Shown piece after piece: positions 48,218 through 57,971 of a DNA stretch of 64,000 nucleotides. Origin of the DNA: Hydrangea macrophylla. Its lineage: Eukaryota > Streptophyta > Magnoliopsida > Cornales > Hydrangeaceae. The notes beneath the pieces were generated by a model, which made no database searches, had not been told where the DNA came from, and saw only the letters and a program-made list of their open reading frames with translations. The position numbers and the translations under genes were made by a program. Location of the stretch: positions 104,779,080 to 104,843,079 of the forward strand of contig CM066983.1 in NCBI GenBank assembly GCA_033977485.1, read 5' to 3'. Numbering within the stretch: position 1 is the stretch's first letter; the number at the start of each line of letters is the position of its first letter.

Positions 48218-49219
48218 CTCCCTAACCTTAACCCTAGCCCCCAATTATGAAATTAAGTGTGAGTGTTATCATGGCCACCGCCTGGATTTATTTATTTTCA
48301 ATTCTAAAATTCAGTATATCATGGTTAATTTCTTAGTGACTGATTTTTAACATGCTCTCAATTTGTTCTTAGCAGGCATGGTTCATTTGTTGTTGGTATA
48401 TGCACCCTTCACCTTCTTATTTCTTTTTATTTATATGCACCTTTCATTTTCTTTAATAAAAAAAAATTCATTTTAAAATCTGTTTGGTAATCGTGTTGTT
48501 TCATTGTATTGCAGGGGATGAGAGAGTGTGAATTCCAAAACCATTTGACAATGATGGTCAAGATAAAAATCTTTGAAGCTTTGGTGTGGAAGGGAATAGA
48601 TTGAGCAAAATGAGGTACAACTATGTTTTAGAATTGTTTCACCATTATCTGTCTACTTACACTTTGGAGAATTTTGTAGACATTTGGTTTGTGAGCAATG
48701 TCTTCTTTTCCAATTCGTTTTTCAATATTTCTCGGCTTAACTTCGATTCGCTGAAATGCTAAATTCCTACATGTTTTTTTTTTGTCAAATGATATTACAC
48801 CTTTACTATTCTGACTCCATACATATGACACACTTCATTTGCCAATACTTATTCTCTCATTTCCCAATTTTTTTTGTTTTGTTTGTGTTTTTTCCTCCAT
48901 GTAGCTCCCATTCTCTTTTCTTCATGGAAATGCTTATTTGGTTCCTAATTCTTGATTTGTATTTTATTTTACTCTTCTCTTTACACATACATTGTGTAGC
49001 CATATGTGAACATTTGAACACGTGTATAAGTTGTGGATGGCTTTATTTTCTTTGAAATCTACTTTGTAATCGTTTGTGGATCAATTTATCATTGAGGGTT
49101 GTGATCTTTATGTATTAAATTATATATACACTTAGCTTCACCAATTTTTTTTTTATAATACTCCAATATTTTATATTTTTTCAAAAAAAATATTTCCCGT
49201 GCAATGAACGGGTTCACTA

Positions 49220-50948
49220 TCTTGTGATAAATTTAAACACGAGGCTCAAGCATTGGTGTATTTTCATCCTTAATGATTAAGGTTTTTCGAAAGGTCTTTA
49301 GCCACTTTCATTTTTGAGAGTTTCAAGATGTTATAAAAATTTCGAATTTTGAAATTCTTCTTACTTCAATAAAACTAATCTGGAAGTAATATCAACATTA
49401 AGCTTCATAATCAAAAAGCATTTAAACTCCAACACTCCTTATGCATTCAGCAAATTGCAGGGTTATGGTTCCCAAAATTGGTTCTTAAATGCTTTAATGG
49501 TGGATGAAAGTGCTTACAATTTTGACATGACAGATGTTTTGGGGTCTGAGCTTCGTTATATGTTTGTTTCGTTTTTGATTTTGCTTGCGCTTGCAGAACC
49601 CGTGAAGCTATTCACGGAAATAGATATAGTCTCCAAGCCATGATTTTGTTTGGTATTGAAGTACTAGCAAAGCCACCTAATAAGGATCAGCTCTTGCCTT
49701 AGAATAGAGGCAGTCCCCTATAAATAAGGTAATAGTGTTATTTTAAAATTTGTAATGTCCCAAGTTAGTATATTTCACTCCAAAGCTCATGATTCATTCT
49801 TATAGTAAATGTGGGGTTGAAAATTGGAGCATTAAAAATCTCAATGTGGCAGCTTGAACAGGAAATTTTGGGTTTTTTTATTTCATGACTATGATTGTGA
49901 GTATTACCGGTTTGAATTATAGTGAATGTGAAAGCATTTAGTTTTAGTCATGATTTTGGGTTACTTTGGCAAACACTTTTGTTCAGTGATTATTAGTAAA
50001 AGCATTTAGTTTAGTTGGTGAGAGTCAAAAGCTTATCATTTATGCACTCGGAAACTTAATGGTGTTTGTGAATGAATTGATTCTTTGCCTATCATCTATT
50101 CAAACAATTCTCTTTATTCAAGATTTTAATTGTTTGCATTTGAATCTTATTCCATTCTCTTATTTGAATTGATTCTTTGTCTATCATCGGTTTCTTGGTA
50201 CTTAACAGAGCATGTAAGATAAATTTATTTATTTATTTCAGTTTTGTTTTAACTTGGGCAAGGCGAAAAAAAAAAGGGTGAATGAAGTTTTTGTATGAAG
50301 AATTCTCATTTTCTTCGTCATTTGCGGCTAATTGAATAAGGATCAGTTTCTTGAGAGAGAGAGAGAGAGAGAGAGAGGGGGAGAGAGAGAGAGAGAGAGA
50401 GCGCTCAGACTTTTCCTTCAATTTTTTTTTTTATATTCTTTCCATTCCCTTAATAAATTCACGAAAGCAAGCTATTCATTGGCTAGGTGAATGGGATTTG
50501 CCACTTTATTGCAGTTTTTAACAAGATTTTTAAATGGGCAGGTGAATGGGGACAATTCAACAGGTCTGGCTTTTACTCCACATTTCATCAATATTGTAGG
50601 CTACTACAACTAGGAGTTCTAAGGCTAGGAACACGAGATTAGAGTACGTGTTGGAGGATTTGAAAATTTACTTGAAAGATGACACTTTTTTTTCTTCTTT
50701 GCATTGGATTTTTTTTAGGTTTTTGCTATTATTGTAATTGTTTTTACTATTATTGAGAGACATTAATTAGTTGAAAATAATGTGATTTTGGAGGTTGATT
50801 AGTAATCAGCTCTACACTTCGTGTAAATACATTGTTATTTATTTCTTTGTACAACATGACATAAATGCATTGTATTTTTTTTTTCAAATTTGTTTGTTTA
50901 GCAAACTTTTTACGACATCCACAATGGTTTGGAGAGTTCTATAAACCA
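49220..50948. other. Segment of Helitron B lacking genes
   Basis: AT-rich, with a GA microsatellite at 50353-50401. The open frame at 49455-49643 has no recognised domain. If the read-through interpretation of Helitron B is right, this is captured flanking DNA. Confidence 0.35.
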
Positions 50949-51137
50949 TAGGGGTGTTAAACCAACACTGAAACTGAACCGACTGACCAATCTGATTGGT
51001 CGATTTTAAAAAAAATACCCTAAGTTGAAAATCGAACCGAGCGATGGAATTCGACCAAAATTCGACCGATTTGGTCAGTTTTTAAAACATGAAAAAATCG
51101 GAAAATAACCGACCGAACCGACCAATGAACACCCCTA
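50949..51137. mobile_element. Small hAT-type element with GACCG/AACCG subrepeats
   Basis: TAGGGGTGTTAAACC and the minus-strand end TAGGGGTGTTCATTGG are inverted. The perfect 8-bp duplication ATAAACCA sits at 50941-50948 and 51138-51145. The inside is filled with GACCGA and CCGACC motifs. 189 bp, no coding capacity, nested in Helitron B. Confidence 0.85.
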
Positions 51138-51328
51138 ATAAACCACATCGAGGCATAGATTGGAAGTAAAAACAATGTTTTTAAAAAAAAAAAAAAAATT
51201 TGATTTTTTGTATTTGGGGTTTAGCCTTTTGTTTTTCCTTGCTCCGTGCCCACAGGCACGGGCAATTACTAGTAATCTATTATGCCACTATATACACTTT
51301 TACAATGCATCATTCAAACACCAAAAAG

Positions 51329-51871
51329 TAGGGGTGGGCAAACAGTTCGGTTAACCGAACAAACCGAACCGAATTTTCAATTTCAGTTCGATTATTTCAG
51401 TTAAAAATTTCAGTTCGGTTAAAAACCGAACCGAATTAAAAATTTCAGTTCGGTTATCAGTTGCCTATAGGCAAACCTAACCAAAAAACCGAAATTTTTT
51501 TTTTAATTTTTTTTTCTATATTATTAATATACTTATACATAACTATAGATAATAAAATATAAGTATTTTTACAATTGAAAATAAATAAAAGTATGCTTTC
51601 TTTGCAATATGAAAGAGAAAGGAAAAAAAACATTAAAAAGTTGAGAAAAAAAAAAATAATGATAATAATAAAAATTGGGTTTTTTACAATTCAGTTAACC
51701 GAATAAACAAACCGAACCGAATTTGTAATTCAGTTAACCGAACCGAACAAACCGAATTATATTTCAGTCAGTTAACACTTGATAATCCTCCAAACCGAAC
51801 CGAACTCAAACCGAACTGAATAGTGCCAAACCGAACCGAACCAAACCGAACCGACCGAATGCCCACCCCTA
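51329..51871. mobile_element. hAT-type element with AACCG subrepeats
   Basis: TAGGGGTGGGCAAACAGTTC and the minus-strand end TAGGGGTGGGCATTCGG are inverted. The perfect 8-bp duplication CCAAAAAG sits at 51321-51328 and 51872-51879. Subterminal arrays of ACCGAACCGA flank an AT-rich core. 543 bp, non-autonomous, inserted in the right part of the family C copy. Confidence 0.9.
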
Positions 51872-51970
51872 CCAAAAAGCTCCATAATATATTTTAATCA
51901 TAATCTATTTTGATAAATGAATCGCAAAACTATTGTAATCGCAAAAGCTTAAGCTCCTCCAAACAAGCCC

Positions 51971-52480
51971 AATAACTGCATATGCTTTGCTAAGCAATCT
52001 AATTATCTAGGTTTCAATTTTTAATTTTTTTTTTTTTAATTGTAACCACAAAATACAGTGGCCACATCATGATTCACGAGCACTGATATAATAATTTCCA
52101 ATCATATACATTGTATATATATGTTGAATGTTTTGAAAATTGGACCATTTGGTGAATCGTAAAAATGATTTGATTATGAGTTATTGGTTTCACCGTTGGG
52201 TCAACTAGAGTTGAACCGTAATATCATCTATATTATATAATAAATATTAATTATAATTTAAAATAAAAAATAAGAAAAAACAAAATAAAAAATTTAAAAT
52301 TTTTTGGATATCCTGTTCAACTACTGATTTTTCTGATTCAACTGTCGAGTTTTTCAATTTTCAAAAAATAGAACTGTTTTTGGAGTTCTCCTGTTCACTA
52401 GGTCAAACTTGACCGTTTCTTGAACCGGTTTATAACCCAATTAAGTAGTATAAAAATAAAACTAATAACCCAATTAAAAT
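51971..52480. other. Intergenic DNA, no gene seen
   Basis: AT-rich. GGTTTCACCGTTGGGTCAACTAG near 52187 and TTGACCGTTTCTTGAACCGG near 52409 resemble plant MITE ends and may be paired, but the arms are too diverged to delimit. Confidence 0.3.
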
Positions 52481-52726
52481 TGTCACACCCCAACCCGCCC
52501 TAGCGGATTAAAACACGTGTAACAAGACTATACACACCCAAAAATTACACACTAATTAGGAAGAAATGTGAAATAAACCACTTTCACAAACTTTATTGTA
52601 TCAAAACAGCCCCAAGGGCAAAATGGTCATAAATAAAGTATATCAAATTTTATGTCAAAAGATAGGTCTTTGAGTCTAGGTTCCAACGCACAAAACGATG
52701 TGCGAGTCTGACTTTTCTAGAAAAAT

Positions 52727-52734
52727 TTATATAC
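52727..52734 (-). promoter_or_regulatory. TATA box of the 52-kb LTR
   Basis: TATATAAA on the minus strand, about 35-40 bp downstream of the last GGATCGATCC palindrome. Likely the LTR core promoter. Confidence 0.55.
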
Positions 52735-52768
52735 GTTTCCGTAAGAGCGGACGTGAAAATTTGTGACC

Positions 52769-52922
52769 GGATTGATCCGCCCTTTATAGCTGGATCGATC
52801 CATCTTTTTATTCCTCTCGCAGATTGTCCCTTAAGAAGTCCGGATCGATCCATCTTTTTAATTCTTCCGCAGTTTGTTCTTCAGAATTGCCGGATCGATC
52901 TGCCCTTACCCTGGATCGATCC
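52769..52922. promoter_or_regulatory. GGATCGATCC palindrome array in the 52-kb LTR
   Basis: Five copies of GGATCGATCC (two with one change) are centred near 52773, 52796, 52846, 52896 and 52917: spacings of 23, 50, 50 and 21 bp. This matches the ~22 and ~51 bp spacings of the gypsy A array although the palindrome is different. The sequence between sites also repeats (CATCTTTTTA, TTCC..CGCAG). Confidence 0.75.
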
Positions 52923-54898
52923 GCGTTCTGCAGAACAGAACCTGCTGCTAAAAACTTTGCATTACATATCTAAAACATAACCAAACCAAACCCAACCTCC
53001 TAGAACGTTAGGAAATCATTCTAAACACACTCCCAAACATGTTTTAACATCAACCAAGCATGAATGATGTAAATACAACCACAACTTGTCCAAATCAACC
53101 ATGAACTCAACTCTTTTGTATCAAAATAAGTTTTTGACATTCCAAAACACTTATCAACAAGTATTTCACAAAAAACTTATGGATTTTGACCTCAAACGTC
53201 AACCGTCATCATATACACAAATGGAACTTGCCAAAATACTTACGACACCATCCGAACTTGCCGGAATGACCCAACCTAACAATTTCCATATAATCAACCA
53301 AAACATAGGAATTCACACAAGTTTTCCCAATTCAACTTCAAAACTACCAAATATTAAGTTGGAAGAACTAAACCTCTTGGTTACAACCAAGGAACTAATC
53401 CACTATTGCAGAAACAACTAATTACAACATGTTACAAGTTTAAAGAGAGATTAAAAAACACAAGTCTTAAATCTCCCCCATCTCTCCCAACACACATCAT
53501 TTCCTCTCCGGCCATTGCTCCGAACCTGCGGTGGTTGTTATTTACCACACAACAGTAAAGGAAAATGGTTTTCATAAGCATTACGTTTAATGAATAAACT
53601 AATGTGCAATAAATGTCTTAAACATGTATAATGCAACAATTTAGACACGTAAGCATACGTAATCGCAGAATTCATGGATTAATGGTTCATTTAGACTGGA
53701 AGACCACCTCCTTGGCCGCGTGGTCACTTCTATTCATTGGACTTCCGTATTTATCGGATTCTTCCTCTTCTCCTTCCTTATTACTCACAACAATGAACCA
53801 TTGCTCCCAATAATTCATTGACCACTTAACATATAAGCACATAATCACATAAACATAGAAATTTTATACCAAATCAACATAATTTCTAGTATCTAGCATG
53901 AATTCAACCATAACTCCAAAAATTATCATTTCCTAACTATCAATTGAAACACAAGACATATACCACATCAAAACTGAAGTTAAAAAACTCACATTTTACA
54001 AGTTCTACCCAAAATCAGTCCAAGAAATGAAGAATTTCACCAAATCTTAGCTCTACTATCTCTCCAAACTATATCCTACAAGAATTCGACAATCGCGCGT
54101 CACCGATTAGCGTAAGCTACCAAAATTACGGCGATTAAAACGTAAATTAAAGGTATAAAAATGATCGTCTCACCTCCACGAGTACGAATACGACTTTGGT
54201 TCGCGAATTGGACGAACAACGACGACGGAACGGCATAAAATGGTGTCGGCGACGGAACGACATAAAACGGTGTCGGCGACGTACTCGTCTTTTTCTCTCG
54301 GTGAGCTCTCTCTCTTTTTTGTTAGATTTTCTGTAAATATTTGGAAGTAACCTCCCTTACTTGACACAAACCCCCCACATGCATTGAGTTGGCAACAAAT
54401 TTTGCCCTTTCTTTCATTTTTACCCCCATAAGTTTCTAAGTTCAATTATATGATCCCCAAACATTCCATTAACTACTCAAATATCTAAATGGGTGTTTGT
54501 CTAAGTTTCGTATGGGTCCCACATATTTTGTGAAATTGCTATTGCACCTACTAATTATGGATCGCTTTTGATTTATATCCTTATATGAGTATCCAAACTA
54601 TTACCAAATGCTAACATATAACATTATAATATGAAAGCATTCTTAAACGAATATTCATGTAATCATGTAAATGGATTTAACATGTAAAATGTAAATTTTT
54701 ATTAGTCAGCCCTTCACTAAGTCCCACTTCATTATCTATCCCTCCTCACTGGGGATTTTTTCAAATGGTATCCTTCTCTGAACACTTTTTCATACGAGCG
54801 AGTCCAAAGCCTCCCCTTAACCTATTTTTTACACTAATTATATAAACTAATGCATATTAACATAAAAAGTAACCCTTTCTCCGGGTACGGGTGTTATA

Positions 54899-55776
54899 TA
54901 AGTGCTGAAAATAAAAAGTTTCAGCACTTAATTATTTTCAATGCGCTTGATAATGAATATACCACTTAAATGAAGAAAAAAAGCCAAAAATCTACTGAAA
55001 ACTTTAAGTAACAAATTTCTACTGAAGAAAAATCATTGAAAGTAGTTTATTTTTATACACATAAAAAAAAATTTAGTTCAATAAATTCAAATGGTTAAAA
55101 TTTTCAGCGCTAAGAATTAAATGCTTAATTTTGAGTTTTATCAAACTGATCCTTAGTGAAAAGAGAAACTAAATGGAAGAAAAATCAAATAATTTATGAT
55201 TAACGTTTGAAATTTAAAATAGTCATTAATAAATAACAAAAAAAAAAAAAAAAAGAAAAAGAAAACCATAGATTGTAATTATAGAAATTTAAATTGAGAA
55301 ATTATCGTAATTTTGTTCTCAATATTTTCATTTGACCAAACAAGAAATGTGTGTTTTCTTTTCCTTTCCCCGACCCTTCTAAGTTTCTAACGAATAGTTG
55401 AAGGAATGGTTGCCTTTATTTCTTTGAAAGTGAGCTCGGAGGCAACCAGGTTGATGACAACAACTTAATCTCTACATTAATAAGTCAAAATCTAATTTTC
55501 TTATTATTGTATTTTATTTGCTGGGGGTTTTTAACTTTTGCCTTTATCCTTTTTTAGGCACGTTTTTTGTATAAAGAAAAGACAATGACATTCATCAGTC
55601 TGTTTTTATAGAATATCTTTTTTGGTCCAATATTGTGGCTGATAGATCACATCAAATTAGAAGAGATTCAATTGGAGATTAGAGTGAATCGTAATTTAAA
55701 GAGGTGGTCCTGCATTATAGAGAGAAGTTAGTTGATGTGAATTCTAGACTCTACTCAATCACATGACATCCACGAG
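54899..55776. repeat. Fold-back-like repeat (54899-55160) and AT-rich DNA
   Basis: AAGTGCTGAAAAT...CTTGATAATGAATATACCACTTAA and later TCAGCGCTAAG...TTTTATCAAACTGATCC look like inverted halves of one element. A second copy around 56340-57480 is split by a TIR element. 55161-55776 holds A-runs and no gene. Confidence 0.45.
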
Positions 55777-56236
55777 CAGTGGCGGATCCAGGATTTTGTG
55801 CTAGGGGGGTCAGATTCCATGCGGGGGTTCGAGGGCAGCGCTCCTGAAAAAAAAAAAAAAATTGGTCATTTATAAATATTTTTTATTTTTAAGTGAGAGA
55901 GAGTCGAACGAGTAGCTGTGGCAAACTAGATTTAGGCATTGTTTATCTCCTGAGCTGAATAAGGGGATATTACTCTTCTCCTTCACTATTAATAGGGACT
56001 TTTAATATCACGCGGTCACACTAGTGGATATTATTATTAATCCTGCAATGTTATTCTTCTCAAAATTTTTTATCCCCAAATGTTATTCCTAACACATCAC
56101 TATTTCAATATAATGAAAGTTAAGTAGACACTATATATATTAAGAACCTCCACATGTAAAGTGCTAAGAACCACCACCCCCCACCCCCCCCCCCCCCCCC
56201 CCCCCCCTTGGGTCCACCCCCTTGGGTCCACCCCTG
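55777..56236. mobile_element. hAT-type element with poly-C tract
   Basis: Starts CAGTGGCGGATCCAGGATTT, a very common plant hAT-like end, and ends GGGTCCACCCCTG. The flanks TCCACGAG and TCTACGAG (55769-55776, 56237-56244) are an 8-bp duplication with one mismatch. It contains an uninterrupted run of 24 C (56184-56207) next to the right end. 460 bp, non-coding. Confidence 0.8.
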
Positions 56237-56329
56237 TCTACGAGGAATAAGATTCATGTTCAAAAAATTACAAGCGAAATAAAATCAGTAGATAAATAAT
56301 TGAAGAGGGAGGATAGAGATGAAACTAAT

Positions 56330-57480
56330 TAGGGTGTGTTTTGATAACACAAATAAGTGTTGAAAATGAAATTTTTTTCATACTTGTTTTATTTTAATAT
56401 GTTTGATAATGTACCACTTAATTAAAAATGGATTAATATCGCCTACCACCCCTGAGGTTTGACTAGAGAACAGTTACCCCCTCACGTTTGAAGAATAACA
56501 CTTCCCCCACTGCTGTGGTAAAATTATAATCTAACTCTCAAAATTAAGTTAAAAAATAATTGAAAGTACTTATAAAATATCTAATTAGCTCATCTACTGG
56601 GTATTTTCAAATTTTATAATTTTCACGATTCTAAAAAAAATTATTTCTAAAATTGTTTGAACAATTTTCATAATTCTTTTAAATTTTCTGAAATTTTCAC
56701 GATTTTTCACTATTGTGAAATTTATTTTCATTATTTTGACAGATCCTTTGAAACAATGATTTCTTTTTTCTTCAAGTTAGTCTTCTCGTATAAATAGTTT
56801 TAAAATTTATGTAATTTTCAATTCAAAGAGGAAGAGACAAATCTATATGCTAACCCCAAGGTTGTTTATCTTTTAAAAATTAGAAATTTGGTAAAAAAAA
56901 AAAAAAGTCCCTCATTTTTTACTTATTAAATTTAAAGGACAATTCGATTTTTATTTTGGTCAAAACTCGATGACTACTACAAATTAATCGGATCAAATCT
57001 TTGTATTTTAAAAATTATGTGAAATTTCACATAATTAGTTCATTCTTTTACAAATTATGTGAAATTTCACATAACTTTTATAACATGTGGACTTTTCAAT
57101 AATAAAAAATATATATACACCGGGTTAGACATAAAATTACAAAAGTCCATTTTAAATAACTTTTGACTAAAATTCTCCTTAAAAATTGGGTAAGGGTAGT
57201 TTAGGTATATTTTAATAAATCAAACATTGTTCAATAAACTGAAGGGGGGATTTGTAGCTCAGGGGGGAAGTGTTATTTTTCAAACCTGAGGGGGGGTAAG
57301 TGTTCTTAGGTCAAACATCAAGGGTGGTCGATAATATATTAACCCATTAAAAATTGATCAAAAATCTATTGAAACTTTTTTTTTATTACAATACGTTTTG
57401 TAGTGTACATACTACTTAATTGAAAACGTAATCAAAATATAATGAAAACTTAACTAAAAAAATTCCACTAATTTATAATT
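56330..57480. repeat. Second copy of the 54.9-kb repeat, split by an insertion
   Basis: TTTGATAACACAAATAAGTG...GATAATGTACCACTTAA before 56430 and GATCAAAAATCTATTGAAAC after 57355 join to match 54950-55010 (GATAATGAATATACCACTTAA ... CCAAAAATCTACTGAAAAC). This supports 56430-57345 as a later insertion. Confidence 0.5.
56430..57345. mobile_element. 916-bp TIR element with ~90-bp arms, 9-bp TSD
   Basis: The ends GGATTAATATCGCCTACCAC and, on the minus strand, GGGTTAATATATTATCGACC are inverted. Similarity runs inward through GAGGTTTGA, GTTACCCCC and ATAACACTTCCCCC. The perfect 9-bp duplication ATTAAAAAT sits at 56421-56429 and 57346-57354. It fits a Mutator-like non-autonomous element. Internal sequence 56880-57160 is shared with 2218-2500. 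No transposase frame. Confidence 0.85.
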
Positions 57481-57916
57481 TGTGTCTTACACGCTTTTTT
57501 CTCTAGCTCAGATGTACCACTTTAGTCAGATAGATAAGATGTTAGTAAAATTCAAACTCACGCCAAAACATTGAATTTTAGGAATACAAGATGGTAAATA
57601 TGTACAAGTTAACTGTCCCAAGTGACTTGTTCTCCCTCTAGAGAGAGGCTCTGCCTTCTCTCTAGATTTTTCCCCTCCACCCCTCTATTCTCTACCAACT
57701 ACCTCTAACCCCTCTGTTCTCAGCAACCACCACCAGCCCCCCCTCCCAACCCTAGCACCTTCTCTTGGCTCAGATCTGTTTTAGATTTGAGGCCCCTTTC
57801 CTCTATGAAGGTTTTCTATTAGGAAATTATATTTCTTAATAGGAGTGGGCAACATATTAATACCAATTATATTATAAGGGTTATTAATTAAATGGGTTTA
57901 TACTATATGGTCTAAT
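57481..57916. other. Intergenic DNA, no gene seen
   Basis: Includes a CT-rich block around 57640-57740 with CTCTCTAGA and ACCACC strings. No element ends or coding frame are supported. Confidence 0.3.
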
Positions 57917-57971
57917 GGAACGAAGTCCATTGGTTGCAAATGGATATTTAAAACCAAGAGGGACTCGTTCC
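57917..57971 (+). pseudogene. Inverted copia reverse-transcriptase piece
   Basis: On the plus strand this reads NGTKSIGCKWIFKTKRDS, the conserved N-terminal copia reverse transcriptase block. The adjoining copia fragment (57972-59160) is on the minus strand and stops just before the point where this block should come. The two parts are therefore head to head, indicating a local inversion or fold-back rearrangement at about 57971. Confidence 0.7.

Larger units (their letters stand above)
47724..51272 (+). mobile_element. Helitron B, head-to-tail with Helitron A, possible read-through
   Basis: Begins directly after the CTAG of Helitron A with TATATATATATGAAACC and TTTGCCACGTGG, matching the 5' region of Helitron A (GAAAAC..TTTTGCCACGTG) except for the usual TC start. 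Two 3'-type ends occur: a degenerate one near 49219 (stem CCCGT...ACGGG, then TTCACTAT) and a canonical one at 51269-51272 (stem CCGTGCCCACAGGCACGG, then CTAG before T). If 49219 was the original end, 49220-51272 was gained by read-through. No Rep/helicase. Confidence 0.65.
42800..51970 (-). repeat. Inverted family C copy hosting the Helitrons
   Basis: Minus-strand similarity to 39681-39970 is seen on both sides of the Helitron block: 42890-43151 (including TGGCACAATTATCTTTTG) and 51273-51970 (TAATCTATTATG, AAAAGCTTAAGCT, CCAAACAAGCCC). The block 43152-51272 therefore interrupts one C element. A hAT element at 51329-51871 splits the right part again. The left limit is approximate. Confidence 0.5.
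52481..54898 (-). repeat. Minus-strand gypsy solo LTR (2.4 kb)
   Basis: Read on the minus strand it starts TATAACACCCG and ends GGGGTGTGACA, the same terminal format as the gypsy A LTRs (TATAACACC...TGTGACA). No gag or pol adjoins it on either side, so it is a solo LTR. I could not see a matching 5-bp duplication. It carries a TATA box at 52727-52734 and a palindrome array just upstream. It appears to interrupt the left part of the repeat at 54899. Confidence 0.78.

Noticed and set aside
49455..49643. 62-residue frame with a hydrophobic C-terminal half
   Set aside because: Too short, no promoter or splice context, and no recognised domain. It is probably chance in AT-rich DNA.
53086..53421. 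111-residue frame rich in Thr, Asn and Gln
   Set aside because: It sits in the minus-strand solo LTR at 52481-54898, begins at TTG and has no family resemblance.
55820..55835. GGGGGTTCGAGGGCAGC resembling a tRNA B box
   Set aside because: No A box or cloverleaf can be formed upstream, and it lies within a hAT-type element.
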